Part shown: in pieces, positions 1 to 9,307 of the stretch
Position numbering within the stretch: the stretch's first letter is position 1
How the letters are laid out: every line of letters starts with the position of its first letter
DNA from: Naumovozyma dairenensis CBS 421
Lineage: Eukaryota; Ascomycota; Saccharomycetes; Saccharomycetales; Saccharomycetaceae
Direction: 5' to 3'
Length of the DNA: 64,000 nucleotides
NCBI RefSeq assembly: GCF_000227115.2
Contig: NC_016479.1
Location: 1,300,686-1,364,685, forward strand
Position numbers and translations under genes: made by a program
The notes under the pieces: generated by a model
Database searches by the model: none
What the model was told of the DNA's origin: nothing
The model's input: the letters and a program-made list of their open reading frames with translations, nothing else

Positions 1-1494
1 ATAACCACTACACTATAGGACCATAACAACTTGGTTTTTGTAATATATCTGATTGGGATAACGAAGTATTTGTGCCAGGTCCAAGTGTCACAAAGAAGTA
101 TGTTTATTTTATTATTAATTGAGTAATTACTATCACGAAATTATGAGTCGTTAGTAATCAGTTAAGTGAGTTAAGAATTATTATGAAGTTTACCAGGTTC
201 GAAGTAATGACCCAAACTACGTTATGCACCATACATATTTGTAGCTGCATAACGTTTATTGAATTATAAGTGAATATCGTTTGTTGAATTAAGTCGAATG
301 CCATGCAAGTGTTATCTTATTATTATCAAGAACGTTTTGATTGCAGCCACGTCTACGGTTTCGGCTGGCCATGCGTACAAGAGTTATGTATTGGGTCGGT
401 TAAGTTGTATGGTTTTGCTGAGTGTTTACTCAGGCGTTCTGGATTAGTCTCTCCTTATCAAACCTACAAATATTAGAGTGTCCTGCGGAGCACCTAGTCG
501 AAAAGACTTTGAGAGCTGAGTTCATGATTATGAGTTCTTGTTTTATGCATGCATGACTTCAGCGAGATATTATATGAACTTCTAGAATTTATTTGACTTA
601 CTAAGCTATTACTTTATTAACATTATCCTAAGCCACAGTTGTGTTAAACAACTAATTGTGTGCCTGTTTTAAGAAGTTCCTACTAACTTTATTTTATTTT
701 ATTTTATTTTATTTTATTTTATTTTATTTTATTTTATTTTATTTTTTTACCAATCCAGTGAATTACGGTGGAGCAGAGAAGTTTAAAGTATATTGAGGTC
801 CGACATGAAACAAACCTAAAACGACACTTATTATCCAAGTTACCTAATATATCTAGTAAGAAAGGCTATTGAGAAAGGAAAAGTTATCGACACGTAGTTA
901 GAAACGTTGAAGAAAATGTATTTTGGGAAGATCATGAATGGACTGAAAGTTGAACCTGAATTAGAAGTATTTCAGTTAGTTATATATATCTCTTTATTAG
1001 TTGTTGTTTATACTATATAAAGAGAGCAAACCGAATCATCTATTCTGCTAGAATCCTAAATTCTACTCTCTACCTTTAAGAAGTTTTGATTTTGATCTAT
1101 TATCCAACCCATATTTTACATTTCCATTATGGAGAGAGATATGTATACGACCCTAATCCTCCTCTAGGATTCTATAGGCCATAGCAGAAGGCTAATTTGA
1201 ATTACAAAGTAGATATATTACCTCAGATAATGTCATCAGTCCTGTCACAGTTCTCCGCTGCTTTTTAACTGATTCCGAACTAATTATCATGATAATATTG
1301 AATTCGTAATTTGTTAGAAGAACTCCAGATTTATTGAAGAAGGGATGATATATGAATTGTTCATAGAATTTAATTATATAAGAGTGTGTCTATAATAGTA
1401 TAAAAATAGATAGTAGATTGATACTGGTATTTTGTGTTAGTGAATCAATGGCAGAAAATAAAGGTCGACTCCTTACAGTTGTTATATTTAGAGA
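1..1494. other. Gene-free left edge with a TTTTA microsatellite
   Basis: No reading frame of convincing length or composition lies here. A pentanucleotide (TTTTA)n run occupies about 688-748. The stretch 340-520 is a little richer in G+C than its surroundings and could be the promoter of a gene beyond the left edge or a non-coding RNA, but I see no box motifs that decide it. Confidence 0.6.
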
Positions 1495-3774
1495 TTACCA
1501 GGTCAGTACATCCTGATCCACCATCTTATAAGTTCCCTCTTTGCTATACCATACTTTCTCTAATCTATTTAAATTATGTTCCGTTAACCTTTGGAATTTT
1601 TTACCGTTCAGATCATAATATTTCCTAACAACATCTCTCGTCTCTTCATCTATAGCGTTAAGACCGGCAATTAAGACAGCAAAATTACAATAACATGTTC
1701 TCGAATTATGTGGAGGTGCTTCACTATCTAAAAAGCTGAAAAATGATAAAAGTCTTTTAACTACTTGCTGTACTATTGGAGATTCTTTTGGTATCCCCAA
1801 AAGCTTCAAAAGTACAATAAGTAAGAATGAAAGGACTTGTGTTTGATGAGAAATATCATACCAACTGATAGCAATAGTCTTCCCATTTCTTAGAGTCACC
1901 AAATTGATTGCGTAATCTTCTATGTGGCTATTATCAGGATGAGATTGGCTATGTGGGGGAATTATACCAGATTTATCAATAAATTCATATTCCAATTGTT
2001 TATCAATATCGACCAGAATCTTTTGAATTTCAAAATAGGAAAGGCTTCCTTTTTCCTTATCATGTGGTGTATTAGGTTGAGCGGACCATATAAGATAATC
2101 TTGATTTTTGTTGAGTACTCCATCATCTTTTGGTATGTCATTTTTCTCCGAGCGTCTAATGGAGTTAAGACCTTTGATAACTTCTTTAATGACTAAATCA
2201 AAATCTTCCTTATGTCCACGTAATAAGTTGAATTCATTTAATGGAGTCATGATATTCAAATATTTTAAAGAATCCACATATTGATAATCATATGGGTCAA
2301 AAATCACGTCTAAATCATTGTCATCCATTATTGAACCTCCGAGCACAGTACTAACACTGGCGAATGTTTCCATAACTTTGAACCAACATTTGGCAACGTT
2401 AATTACTTTTGATGATTTACCAGCGTTAATCTTCTTGAACAGATCTGTTACACCCTTTAAATGTGATCTCCATTGTGAATTCATTGTATATATACAATCC
2501 CATGCTAACATTATAACTGTTAAAATAATTGGTTCAATTTTATGTATAACATTGGATTCGTTCTGGAATTGTTCGCCAAGCAAACTTAAACAATGTGATA
2601 AATATGCACAGTAATTTTTTTCATCTTCCAGGTTGTTAGATCTTCTATATGTGATTGAAGCACCAATGGCTAATAGAGCAGATAACAAGTACGATTCCTT
2701 CTTCGCAAATGATAGTAAAATATCTCTTAATGGATTGGCTTGCTCTTGGAAAAATGGAGCTATAGAATCTAGACAGTCATAATAAAATACTTTCAAGTAC
2801 TTATCATGAATACCATCCAATTTCAACGATGTCACGTCTGTATTGAATATAATGGTATCGTTTATTAAGAAAGAGATTGGGACGGTACTTGGTAGTGGGG
2901 CCGGTCCCATCAATTCCGGTATAATCAGATCAGGCAAATTAAACTCATGGAAATCTTCATTCAGTAAAAAGGAATCATTCAGTTTCATATTGACCATATC
3001 ATTTAGATTTTGCATCAAGAGGTTCACGTCATATCCATCCATATTACTAGGAGGGACTAAGTTAGGCACCTCTATCTTTTGAAGATCATGAAGATGAGAG
3101 TTGATGTGAGAAAAAGGTTGAGTTTCTGGATTCGTGTTTGGTAAAGTGGACTTCAGTTCGCTATTTGAATTGCTGGCCGATTCCTTGGTAGAGTCCTTGA
3201 TTTCTTCACTAGAGGACTTGCTCGAACTCTTCTGCTTTCCAGAAGGCACAGGTTTATCCTTGTTCTTTCTTTTCTTGTTCTTCGAGTTTAGAATGTAAAC
3301 GCATTCACGGTTTAATCGTGCACACTGCCAGCATATAGGTTTGGTTTCGTCACATTTCATTCTTCTTCTTTTGCACTCGGTGCACCCATTTCTGGAATAC
3401 TTTCTTTTAGCGATATGGCCTTTTTTATCGCTAGTTGAAGCATTTGAAGCAGATACATCTTCAGTCTTAATTATTGGCGGTGTACTGTTTTCTTTTGTTT
3501 CCTTTTTGATTTCCGCTTCAGCTGGTGAAGTCATAGTTTTATTATTGTTGTACAAATAATCAAGTGGTTGTATTCTATCATTTAGAAAAGACCCTGGTAT
3601 TGAATGTTTTTGATAATCGATTCTTTGGTCAACGTTATCACCTCGAAGCGATGTTGAGCTACTTTCTAGGGACGCTGGTGAGAGATAATTTCCAGGTGGG
3701 GAGAGAATGGATGAGATATCTTTTGGTGTGGGTGTATTGTTATCTTCACCAAGTAGATCCAGATTGGCAAACAT
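1495..3774 (-). CDS. LYS14: Lys14-like Zn2Cys6 transcription activator of lysine biosynthesis genes
   Basis: A 759-residue protein (790 in S. cerevisiae). In that yeast Lys14 activates LYS genes in response to alpha-aminoadipate semialdehyde and acts in the nucleus. A fungal Zn2Cys6 binuclear cluster is visible with cysteines at about residues 131, 134, 141, 148, 151 and 158 (C-X2-C-X6-C-X6-C-X2-C-X6-C), followed by a lysine-rich linker. The N terminus with LSPPGNYLSPASL and the terminal QDVLTW match what I recall of S. cerevisiae Lys14, as do long stretches of the middle region. The ATG at 3774 is the first in frame and fits the family start. Its upstream region contains a TAGCCGCC element (3925-3932). 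Identification is by recognised similarity, not by a search. Confidence 0.93.
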   Translation of the reverse strand: MFANLDLLGEDNNTPTPKDISSILSPPGNYLSPASLESSSTSLRGDNVDQRIDYQKHSIPGSFLNDRIQPLDYLYNNNKTMTSPAEAEIKKETKENSTPPIIKTEDVSASNASTSDKKGHIAKRKYSRNGCTECKRRRMKCDETKPICWQCARLNRECVYILNSKNKKRKNKDKPVPSGKQKSSSKSSSEEIKDSTKESASNSNSELKSTLPNTNPETQPFSHINSHLHDLQKIEVPNLVPPSNMDGYDVNLLMQNLNDMVNMKLNDSFLLNEDFHEFNLPDLIIPELMGPAPLPSTVPISFLINDTIIFNTDVTSLKLDGIHDKYLKVFYYDCLDSIAPFFQEQANPLRDILLSFAKKESYLLSALLAIGASITYRRSNNLEDEKNYCAYLSHCLSLLGEQFQNESNVIHKIEPIILTVIMLAWDCIYTMNSQWRSHLKGVTDLFKKINAGKSSKVINVAKCWFKVMETFASVSTVLGGSIMDDNDLDVIFDPYDYQYVDSLKYLNIMTPLNEFNLLRGHKEDFDLVIKEVIKGLNSIRRSEKNDIPKDDGVLNKNQDYLIWSAQPNTPHDKEKGSLSYFEIQKILVDIDKQLEYEFIDKSGIIPPHSQSHPDNSHIEDYAINLVTLRNGKTIAISWYDISHQTQVLSFLLIVLLKLLGIPKESPIVQQVVKRLLSFFSFLDSEAPPHNSRTCYCNFAVLIAGLNAIDEETRDVVRKYYDLNGKKFQRLTEHNLNRLEKVWYSKEGTYKMVDQDVLTW

Positions 3775-3924
3775 GATTGCGGCTCAATAAAACGAGTATA
3801 AGAGAGGGACTATTTTTTAGAGAGCAAATTCAAAATGAGTGACGATGATTCAGTATAGATAGATGCACGTTGTACTGTAGCATACAAGTATGATAGAATA
3901 TTCTGCCTGCTTGTTACTTTACTT

Positions 3925-3932
3925 GGCGGCTA
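3925..3932 (-). promoter_or_regulatory. URS1-like element (TAGCCGCC) upstream of LYS14
   Basis: On the minus strand this octamer equals the core of the Ume6 URS1 site, about 150 bases before the LYS14 start. Ume6 binding is inferred from the motif alone. Confidence 0.35.
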
Positions 3933-4094
3933 TGTACGTAATAATAACTAATAACTCTCCATCACGTACGTAACTTCAACTCACCCAAGTCTTTTCAAAA
4001 TTCCTCTGGAAATTTTTTACTTTGGAGTGGCGGAATTTTCAACGTACTTTTTTGCGTGAAAATTACTTATCAATCAGGACACCACATTGAAAGA

Positions 4095-4181
4095 NNNNNN
4101 NNNNNNNNNNNNNNNNNNNNNNNNNNNNNNNNNNNNNNNNNNNNNNNNNNNNNNNNNNNNNNNNNNNNNNNNNNNNNNNNN
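4095..4181. other. Assembly gap (run of N)
   Basis: 87 undetermined bases lie between the LYS14 5' end and the PRP6 3' end. The remaining bases of the 743-base interval (3775-4517) hold the LYS14 promoter and the probable frameshifted tail of PRP6 (to about 4371). No other gene is seen. Confidence 0.99.
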
Positions 4182-4517
4182 AATGAAAAATCAAAACAAA
4201 ATAGTTAGCAATGCAATGGACACTACAAAAAATTATATCATACTAATACAGTAACAAATAACGATTACAGAAAAGAAGTCTTCCCCAAAATTTTACAATA
4301 TCTAGAAATAAGTGTATCTATAAATAAGCGACTTATAACTTCAAACAAAGTATTCAATCTAATCTGATCATTATATAGGATTAATACTCACCAGTCGGTT
4401 TATCACAGCGCTTGTATCCATATATTGCGTCTTGGGGTTTTTACTTACCTTAGTCCATTCAACACCATATACTGGTTCAAACTTCAACGCCTCTTTTTTT
4501 CTCCTCGATATTCATCC

Positions 4518-6986
4518 CTATTTTTTCATACAACGAAATAGCCATATCCATGAATCTCCATATCTTGGATTTTTCCTGACGGCTCTTTCAAACCATTTTA
4601 AGGATGCCTGATATTGACTTTCGGAGTACAATGACATACCGATCTCCAATAAAATAGCATGGTCATTACCAGTTTTCTTTAATGCGTCTTGGAATATAGT
4701 TTTCCTTTGAGAAGCCCTCTTATTCCCTAATAACCGTATCCTTTCTACCCAAAGACCTGGACTCTTTGGAAATTTCATTAGGCCTTGATCAACAATTAAT
4801 TCTGCTTGCTGGTAATTCTCTAATCTACTCTCCATCTGAGCTTTGGTTATAAGGAGAATATCTAATGTTGGGTTCTTTAAAATTGCCGTATCTAATTCGG
4901 ACCTCGCTCTTATTGTATTCTTTAAGTATATCTCATCAGTACGAGCTAGATAAATCCATAATAAAGGAGAATCAGGGAGTTCCTTCGTTCCCGAGAGATA
5001 AATTTCTCGAGATGTTTTATAGTCTTTTGTATCGATATAGATTTGTCCTAATTGCAAATAAAATTTGTAGTTTTTTGGAAAATGTGGCAGACAGCTTTCT
5101 GAAAGAAATTGTATAGCTTTCTCATTCTGGCCATTATATCTTAATAGACTAGCATAGTAATAATGGAATTTCTCAACTCCTTCCGGATCATCAACACTGT
5201 TTTTCTCTAATATATTCGTTGCTAAAATTTCAGCTTCGTCAAATCTTCCTAAGGTGCATAGCAACTTGAATTTTGCAGACAATAGTTTTGAAGATTCAGG
5301 TAAAATATACAACGCTTTATTGAAAATTGACAGAGCTTTTTCCGAGTCTTGAGAATCTCTACATATTTCTTTGCCGTATTTCAAAATTAAGTCTTGATTT
5401 TTTTTGATAATAGAAGGGTGGGATCCGTAAAATAGAATACCATCGAATGTCGTGTACATTTCGTCCTTATTATCTAATAAATCACATGCCTCGATAAAGA
5501 TATTCCACAGATTCAAATCAGTTTGATGGTTGATCAATAACGTTTTAAAACAATATAATTTAGTTCGACATGGTTCGAAGGATTTTAATTCATTCACACA
5601 TTCTTCCAATGGATATTCAGCTAATATGACGCTCAATAGTGTCATGAACGTAAGTTTGTATTTTTCTTCGTCTTCCAATTTTCTGGCTTTCTCCAACCAC
5701 TGTTTCAAACTTAATAGTTGTACTTTGTTATTTTTCAAATGTGAAATATAATTATGCAAGATGGCTGACAAATCTGCCTCCAGCAACGTTGGATTAGACA
5801 TTTCTTCTAATTGACAATCTAGTACGCATAAATCGGCATCGTTGGGCAAATATTTTCTAGCCTTCTTTAAAGATACTTTGGCTGCTGCAGGCTCTTGTAT
5901 ATTAATTAAAGCCTTCCAAAGACTTAAACTTTTTGGGACAAAAGCAACTGCTCGTTCTAGGATTTTTAGTCCTTCCACTTTATCTTTTTCGTACTTAATT
6001 GCTAATTTCCAAAGCTCCTCACTATACGGCATTTCTTGTAAAGCCTTCCTAACTACTCGATATTTATTAAGGGCTTCGTTTTCCAATTCAACGCCTTTCA
6101 ACCACAAAGCCACGCTTTGGGGGTTGAATCTTATTGCTGATGTCACTAAGACTTTGCAACGGTGCAAGTCAGCGCAGTGCAACCTTATATTCTCAAGCCA
6201 GAGATCGACACTTTTGGGACAATTGGAACAACCCTCTTCAGCTAAGTTCTTCGCGAGACGAAAATTTCTTGCATTATCTTCTAACTTAATAGACGCTAGC
6301 CAAGCATCTGGTTTTCGTGGTTCACTTCTCCTGTAAGATTGTAAAATTAGTCTTGTTTTCTTAATGTCATCATTGCTTGTAGGAGTAATATTGGACACAT
6401 CTGTTATTAATGATTCTAATTTATCTATTATCCCAACACTACCGCTATCTGTTTGCCTCTTCAAATCGTCAAAACCAGAATCTAGCTTACGAGCCAATAT
6501 CTTTTCACGTTCCTCTGTTAATTTAACTAAATCTACGGATTTCGAGATTAAAGAATCAGGAGCCGCATAAGTTTTCCTATGTTGTTGTTCTTCCATTCGA
6601 TTCCTTTTATTACGTCTAGTAGTATCTCCTGCCTCGGGTATGTGTAACCATTCCTCTTCAGAAACCGTGGCCAGTGAACGTTTTAGGTCTGCAAATTGAT
6701 GCGGTATATCAGATATGGGATCTCTAGAAGTAGTGCTCAAATTACTAGTTTTGTGCATCCTTTTCGACGTTAACTTTTTCTCAATACCTGCAAATACTTC
6801 TTCAGCTTCCTCTTCATCAGTAGTATCTTCGATGGGAATTTCATTGGTGATATTACCTTGTAGTCTCTTCGGAAGTTTATGATTTATATATTTCCCTCCT
6901 CTTGTAGAGAATCCTGTGGCCCCTCTACCTACACCAGCAACGTAACCTGGTGGAGGAGATTGGTCTAAAAAAGAAGGTCTCTCCAT
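4518..6986 (-). CDS. PRP6: Prp6-like U4/U6.U5 tri-snRNP splicing factor, 3' end frame-disrupted
   Basis: An 822-residue frame matching yeast Prp6 (899 residues), a nuclear scaffold of the U4/U6.U5 tri-snRNP built of HAT/TPR-type helical repeats. The N terminus carries the PRP1_N signature (PPGYVAGVGRGATGF, residues 12-26) and a RRNKRNR...RKTYAAPDSL block; tandem helical repeats fill residues 210-820. The frame stops at 4518 just after GDSWIWLFR, but the family continues about 50 residues. The missing tail is visible downstream on the same strand: LYEKIGMN in another reading frame, then back in the original frame EPVYGVEW and SKNPKTQY, ending at 4371. Two small compensating indels, the second in an A7 run, would restore it. 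Because Prp6 is essential in S. cerevisiae, assembly error is more likely than real loss. Start ATG at 6986 is well supported. Confidence 0.93.
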   Translation of the reverse strand: MERPSFLDQSPPPGYVAGVGRGATGFSTRGGKYINHKLPKRLQGNITNEIPIEDTTDEEEAEEVFAGIEKKLTSKRMHKTSNLSTTSRDPISDIPHQFADLKRSLATVSEEEWLHIPEAGDTTRRNKRNRMEEQQHRKTYAAPDSLISKSVDLVKLTEEREKILARKLDSGFDDLKRQTDSGSVGIIDKLESLITDVSNITPTSNDDIKKTRLILQSYRRSEPRKPDAWLASIKLEDNARNFRLAKNLAEEGCSNCPKSVDLWLENIRLHCADLHRCKVLVTSAIRFNPQSVALWLKGVELENEALNKYRVVRKALQEMPYSEELWKLAIKYEKDKVEGLKILERAVAFVPKSLSLWKALINIQEPAAAKVSLKKARKYLPNDADLCVLDCQLEEMSNPTLLEADLSAILHNYISHLKNNKVQLLSLKQWLEKARKLEDEEKYKLTFMTLLSVILAEYPLEECVNELKSFEPCRTKLYCFKTLLINHQTDLNLWNIFIEACDLLDNKDEMYTTFDGILFYGSHPSIIKKNQDLILKYGKEICRDSQDSEKALSIFNKALYILPESSKLLSAKFKLLCTLGRFDEAEILATNILEKNSVDDPEGVEKFHYYYASLLRYNGQNEKAIQFLSESCLPHFPKNYKFYLQLGQIYIDTKDYKTSREIYLSGTKELPDSPLLWIYLARTDEIYLKNTIRARSELDTAILKNPTLDILLITKAQMESRLENYQQAELIVDQGLMKFPKSPGLWVERIRLLGNKRASQRKTIFQDALKKTGNDHAILLEIGMSLYSESQYQASLKWFERAVRKNPRYGDSWIWLFRCMKK

Positions 6987-7164
6987 TGCGTAAATAGCTT
7001 TCCCTCTGTTGATTTCGATGTCTCACACTGGAAGCAGAAGATGATATATTTTATTATGTAACTTAATTGACTAAGAAGATATCTATTGTCAAGAAATCGC
7101 CTCTACACTGCTAATATTGTAGTATATTAGTGGAAATTGAATATAATTTTTCCAAGAAACATTT

Positions 7165-7248
7165 GGAGGGTTGGCCGAGTGGTCTAAGGCGGCAGACTTA
7201 AGATCTGTTGGACGGTTGTCCGCGCGAGTTCGAACCTCGCATCCTTCA
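7165..7248 (+). tRNA. tRNA-Leu(UAA)
   Basis: An 84-base gene, essentially the sequence I recall for S. cerevisiae tRNA-Leu(UAA). The acceptor GGAGGGT pairs with ATCCTTC, the A box is GGCCGAGTGG, the anticodon loop is CTTAAGA (anticodon TAA), there is a long variable arm, and the B box is GAGTTCGAACC. There is no intron. A T8 run at 7252-7259 is a pol III terminator. Confidence 0.97.
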
Positions 7249-7251
7249 TTA

Positions 7252-7259
7252 TTTTTTTT
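7252..7259 (+). terminator. RNA polymerase III terminator of tRNA-Leu
   Basis: Eight T residues begin 4 bases after the tRNA 3' end, as expected for yeast pol III termination. Confidence 0.8.
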
Positions 7260-7444
7260 CTTTTTTGTGTTATACAATAATCACAGAATTCTGATAACAG
7301 TGACCTATATTTTGTCATTAGATTTCTCAAGGAAATGGCTATTATCAAAAGACTACGTAGATTGCAACTGCTATGATTTTTGGCAACATCTTCCACACAT
7401 AGCTATGACCACTCTTTGTTTATTTCTCACTAAAAATTATCAAT

Positions 7445-7566
7445 TAGGCCTGGTTGGGCAACTTTTTGAAAAGCTTGTGCCCCTCTGTTAAGAAAAGTTT
7501 TCGGATCTTGTCCTGCCCCACGGGCAAGAAAACCTGTCCACTCCTTGCCCAACCCAACCAGTCCTA
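7445..7566. repeat. Short inverted-repeat element, possibly a transposon relic
   Basis: The ends TAGGCCTGGTTGGG and, on the other strand, TAGGACTGGTTGGG are inverted copies with one mismatch in 14, enclosing about 95 bases. The AGGCCTGG end resembles the ends of the 13480-13833 transposon. I see no matching 8-bp target duplication (TTATCAAT against CTCTAAAT), so it may be an old or truncated copy. A hairpin formed by chance is the alternative. Confidence 0.35.
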
Positions 7567-7588
7567 CTCTAAATGCAGGGTTTGTTTC

Positions 7589-7822
7589 TTAATTTCCGTT
7601 ATACAATTGACTCAACATAGTTAAGCTATTCAACCAGCTGGCAGTTAATGAAAAACTAGAATCTGGTGTCAAAGCCAAAGTGATGTAATCGGTAAGGTGG
7701 GAGCTTACCTCGTTCATTAAAACGTTAAGCTCAATAATTCCATCAGCATATGGGGCAGCAGCAGCGTGAGCAATGGAGGCAAAAGTGACAGCAGCTAATA
7801 AAGCCAATAAGTTAAAGTTCAT
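7589..7822 (-). CDS. Short SRP1/TIP1-family protein, probably truncated
   Basis: A 77-residue frame with a clear secretory signal peptide (FNLLALLAAVTFASIAHA) followed by a partial SRP1/TIP1 (PAU/TIR/DAN) domain: EVSSHLTDYITLAL corresponds to the family's INSHLSDYL motif. Members normally run at least 120 residues (PAU) or more than 200 with a Ser/Thr-rich GPI-anchored stalk (TIR), so this copy lacks the second half of the domain. It may be a decaying gene that would otherwise encode an anaerobic or cold-induced cell-wall mannoprotein. A TATA-rich 560-base upstream region with no other gene lies between it and MRH1. Confidence 0.55.
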   Translation of the reverse strand: MNFNLLALLAAVTFASIAHAAAAPYADGIIELNVLMNEVSSHLTDYITLALTPDSSFSLTASWLNSLTMLSQLYNGN

Positions 7823-8380
7823 GGTTGGGTTCCAGTGGATGTTGTTGTTTGAAACATTGTATCGTGCGTTTTTTTGAGTGTATTTGTACGTAGAATAGAG
7901 GTAACTGTTTAGAAGAGAATTTCTTCTTAACCATCACATAATATGAACATTATATTATAAACCGTATACTAATATCCTAGGAACACTTCTCCATACGAGA
8001 ATAATAGCGAGGTAGCATGTGTCATCCTTTATATGGACTAGGATATAATTTATCAAAATAAATTCAAAGACAAGTTAATTCTTTATTAATTAGCTATATA
8101 GTAAACTTAACAGCTTAGGGTGATGATAGAAAAAATATTGTATAAATGTTCGTTGCAATAAAAAATGTGGTATCGATATGATTAGATCTCGAAGGATATA
8201 TATAATACAAAGAAGCTGTATTCGATTTTTCGATGTTTGATGTAAAAATTGGTAGTAGTAAGAACAAATGGATGTGGACGTAGAAGAAGGTTAGATAAGG
8301 GTGATAAACTGACATAGATTTTGTCAGAATTATTGAGTTTGAAATATTATCAAAAGGTTACCAGAAGAATCGTAAGCTTC
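7823..8380. other. Intergenic region between the TIP1-like gene and MRH1
   Basis: AT-rich. It presumably holds the promoter of the TIP1-like gene and the 3' untranslated region of MRH1. The 66-residue frame at 8115-8315 has no recognisable features. Confidence 0.5.
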
Positions 8381-9307
8381 TTATTTCTTACTTTTTTTAC
8401 TCTTCTTACCCTTCTTCTTTGTCTTCTTTTCAAGCTTTGGTGGAAGTGCCTTTGGAACTGAGTGGGCCATTGGTTGCAATTCAGGTGCCTCAAATTTGTA
8501 GCCTATATGATCCATACCAATATAAGATGCGAATACGACGAATAAGCATGGCATGACACACAAGAATAAGACATCTAAGATACCGTAGAAAATGTGTTCA
8601 GAATCTGGTTGTAAAACATTACCACCTTCGCTAATACCAAAAGCAACTGGGTAAACAAGCCATAAGAACATTATAATACCGTAGAAAATTTTGAAAACGT
8701 TCATCAATTCAGAATTACCCTTGTTCTTGACTAAGTTTCTGGTTGTAGTCATGATACTGATAGAGGTAACGATACCGGCAGCAATACCAAAACTGTAGTA
8801 ACCCCATTTGTAAGTTGAATGGACTAGTGCAGCAATTAAGAAGCAAACGACGTAGAATTCAGTGAAACAGACATTGAAAGCAATGTGCCATAGTGGAGTT
8901 TTACCGAAGATTGAGGCTTGAATAATTGGCCATGGGAAGGCCAAAAACCAACCTACATATCTGGCATAAAAGACTTGTCTCATACCAGGATGTTCAGCTT
9001 GTGTACTTGTTTGGACATGATCATATTTAGCTTTAACTGGAGTCCAACCTAAATTGGAAGCCATTGTGAAGTAAGCAATCATCATGAAACCAGTTGGAGC
9101 TAAAGCGGTATAGTAAAATAATCTTTCATTGATAGGTTTTCTGAACATCAATAATACCATTATTATGAAGAAAAATAAAAATATACAGAAGGCAGACCAT
9201 AACCAATCTGAACCTTTGTCAGTAATATGGAAATCAACACCAATTGGTTTGTTAATTTTGACGGCTTCATTACCACCTCTCTTGACTAACTCGATGAAAT
9301 TAGACAT
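8381..9307 (-). CDS. MRH1: Mrh1/Yro2-family seven-transmembrane protein
   Basis: A 308-residue opsin-like membrane protein (320 in S. cerevisiae Mrh1). The N terminus VKRGGNEAVKIN and the block YFTMASNLGWTPVKAKYDHVQTSTQ match Mrh1/Yro2/Hsp30 proteins. Seven hydrophobic segments span about residues 33-260, and the C terminus is a lysine-rich tail (residues 290-308). Mrh1 sits mainly in the plasma membrane and is linked to stress and acetic-acid response. I do not see an obvious retinal-binding lysine in the last helix, as expected for this non-photoactive branch. It occupies the MRH1 (YDR033W) or YRO2 (YBR054W) position of the syntenic block; which duplicate it descends from is uncertain. Confidence 0.92.
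   Translation of the reverse strand: MSNFIELVKRGGNEAVKINKPIGVDFHITDKGSDWLWSAFCIFLFFFIIMVLLMFRKPINERLFYYTALAPTGFMMIAYFTMASNLGWTPVKAKYDHVQTSTQAEHPGMRQVFYARYVGWFLAFPWPIIQASIFGKTPLWHIAFNVCFTEFYVVCFLIAALVHSTYKWGYYSFGIAAGIVTSISIMTTTRNLVKNKGNSELMNVFKIFYGIIMFLWLVYPVAFGISEGGNVLQPDSEHIFYGILDVLFLCVMPCLFVVFASYIGMDHIGYKFEAPELQPMAHSVPKALPPKLEKKTKKKGKKSKKSKK

Noticed and set aside
1273..1279. TTCCGAA as a centromere CDEIII core (also near 11122)
   Set aside because: No CDEI (RTCACRTG) with an AT-rich 80-90 bp spacer beside either; unsupported as a centromere.
4441..4460. GTAAGT on the minus strand in the PRP6 tail as a splice donor
   Set aside because: The same bases encode conserved residues of the frameshifted tail (K-V-S-K), so an intron is not needed.
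7171..7491. 106-codon plus-strand frame
   Set aside because: It starts inside tRNA-Leu and has no protein-like features; a chance frame over a tRNA.
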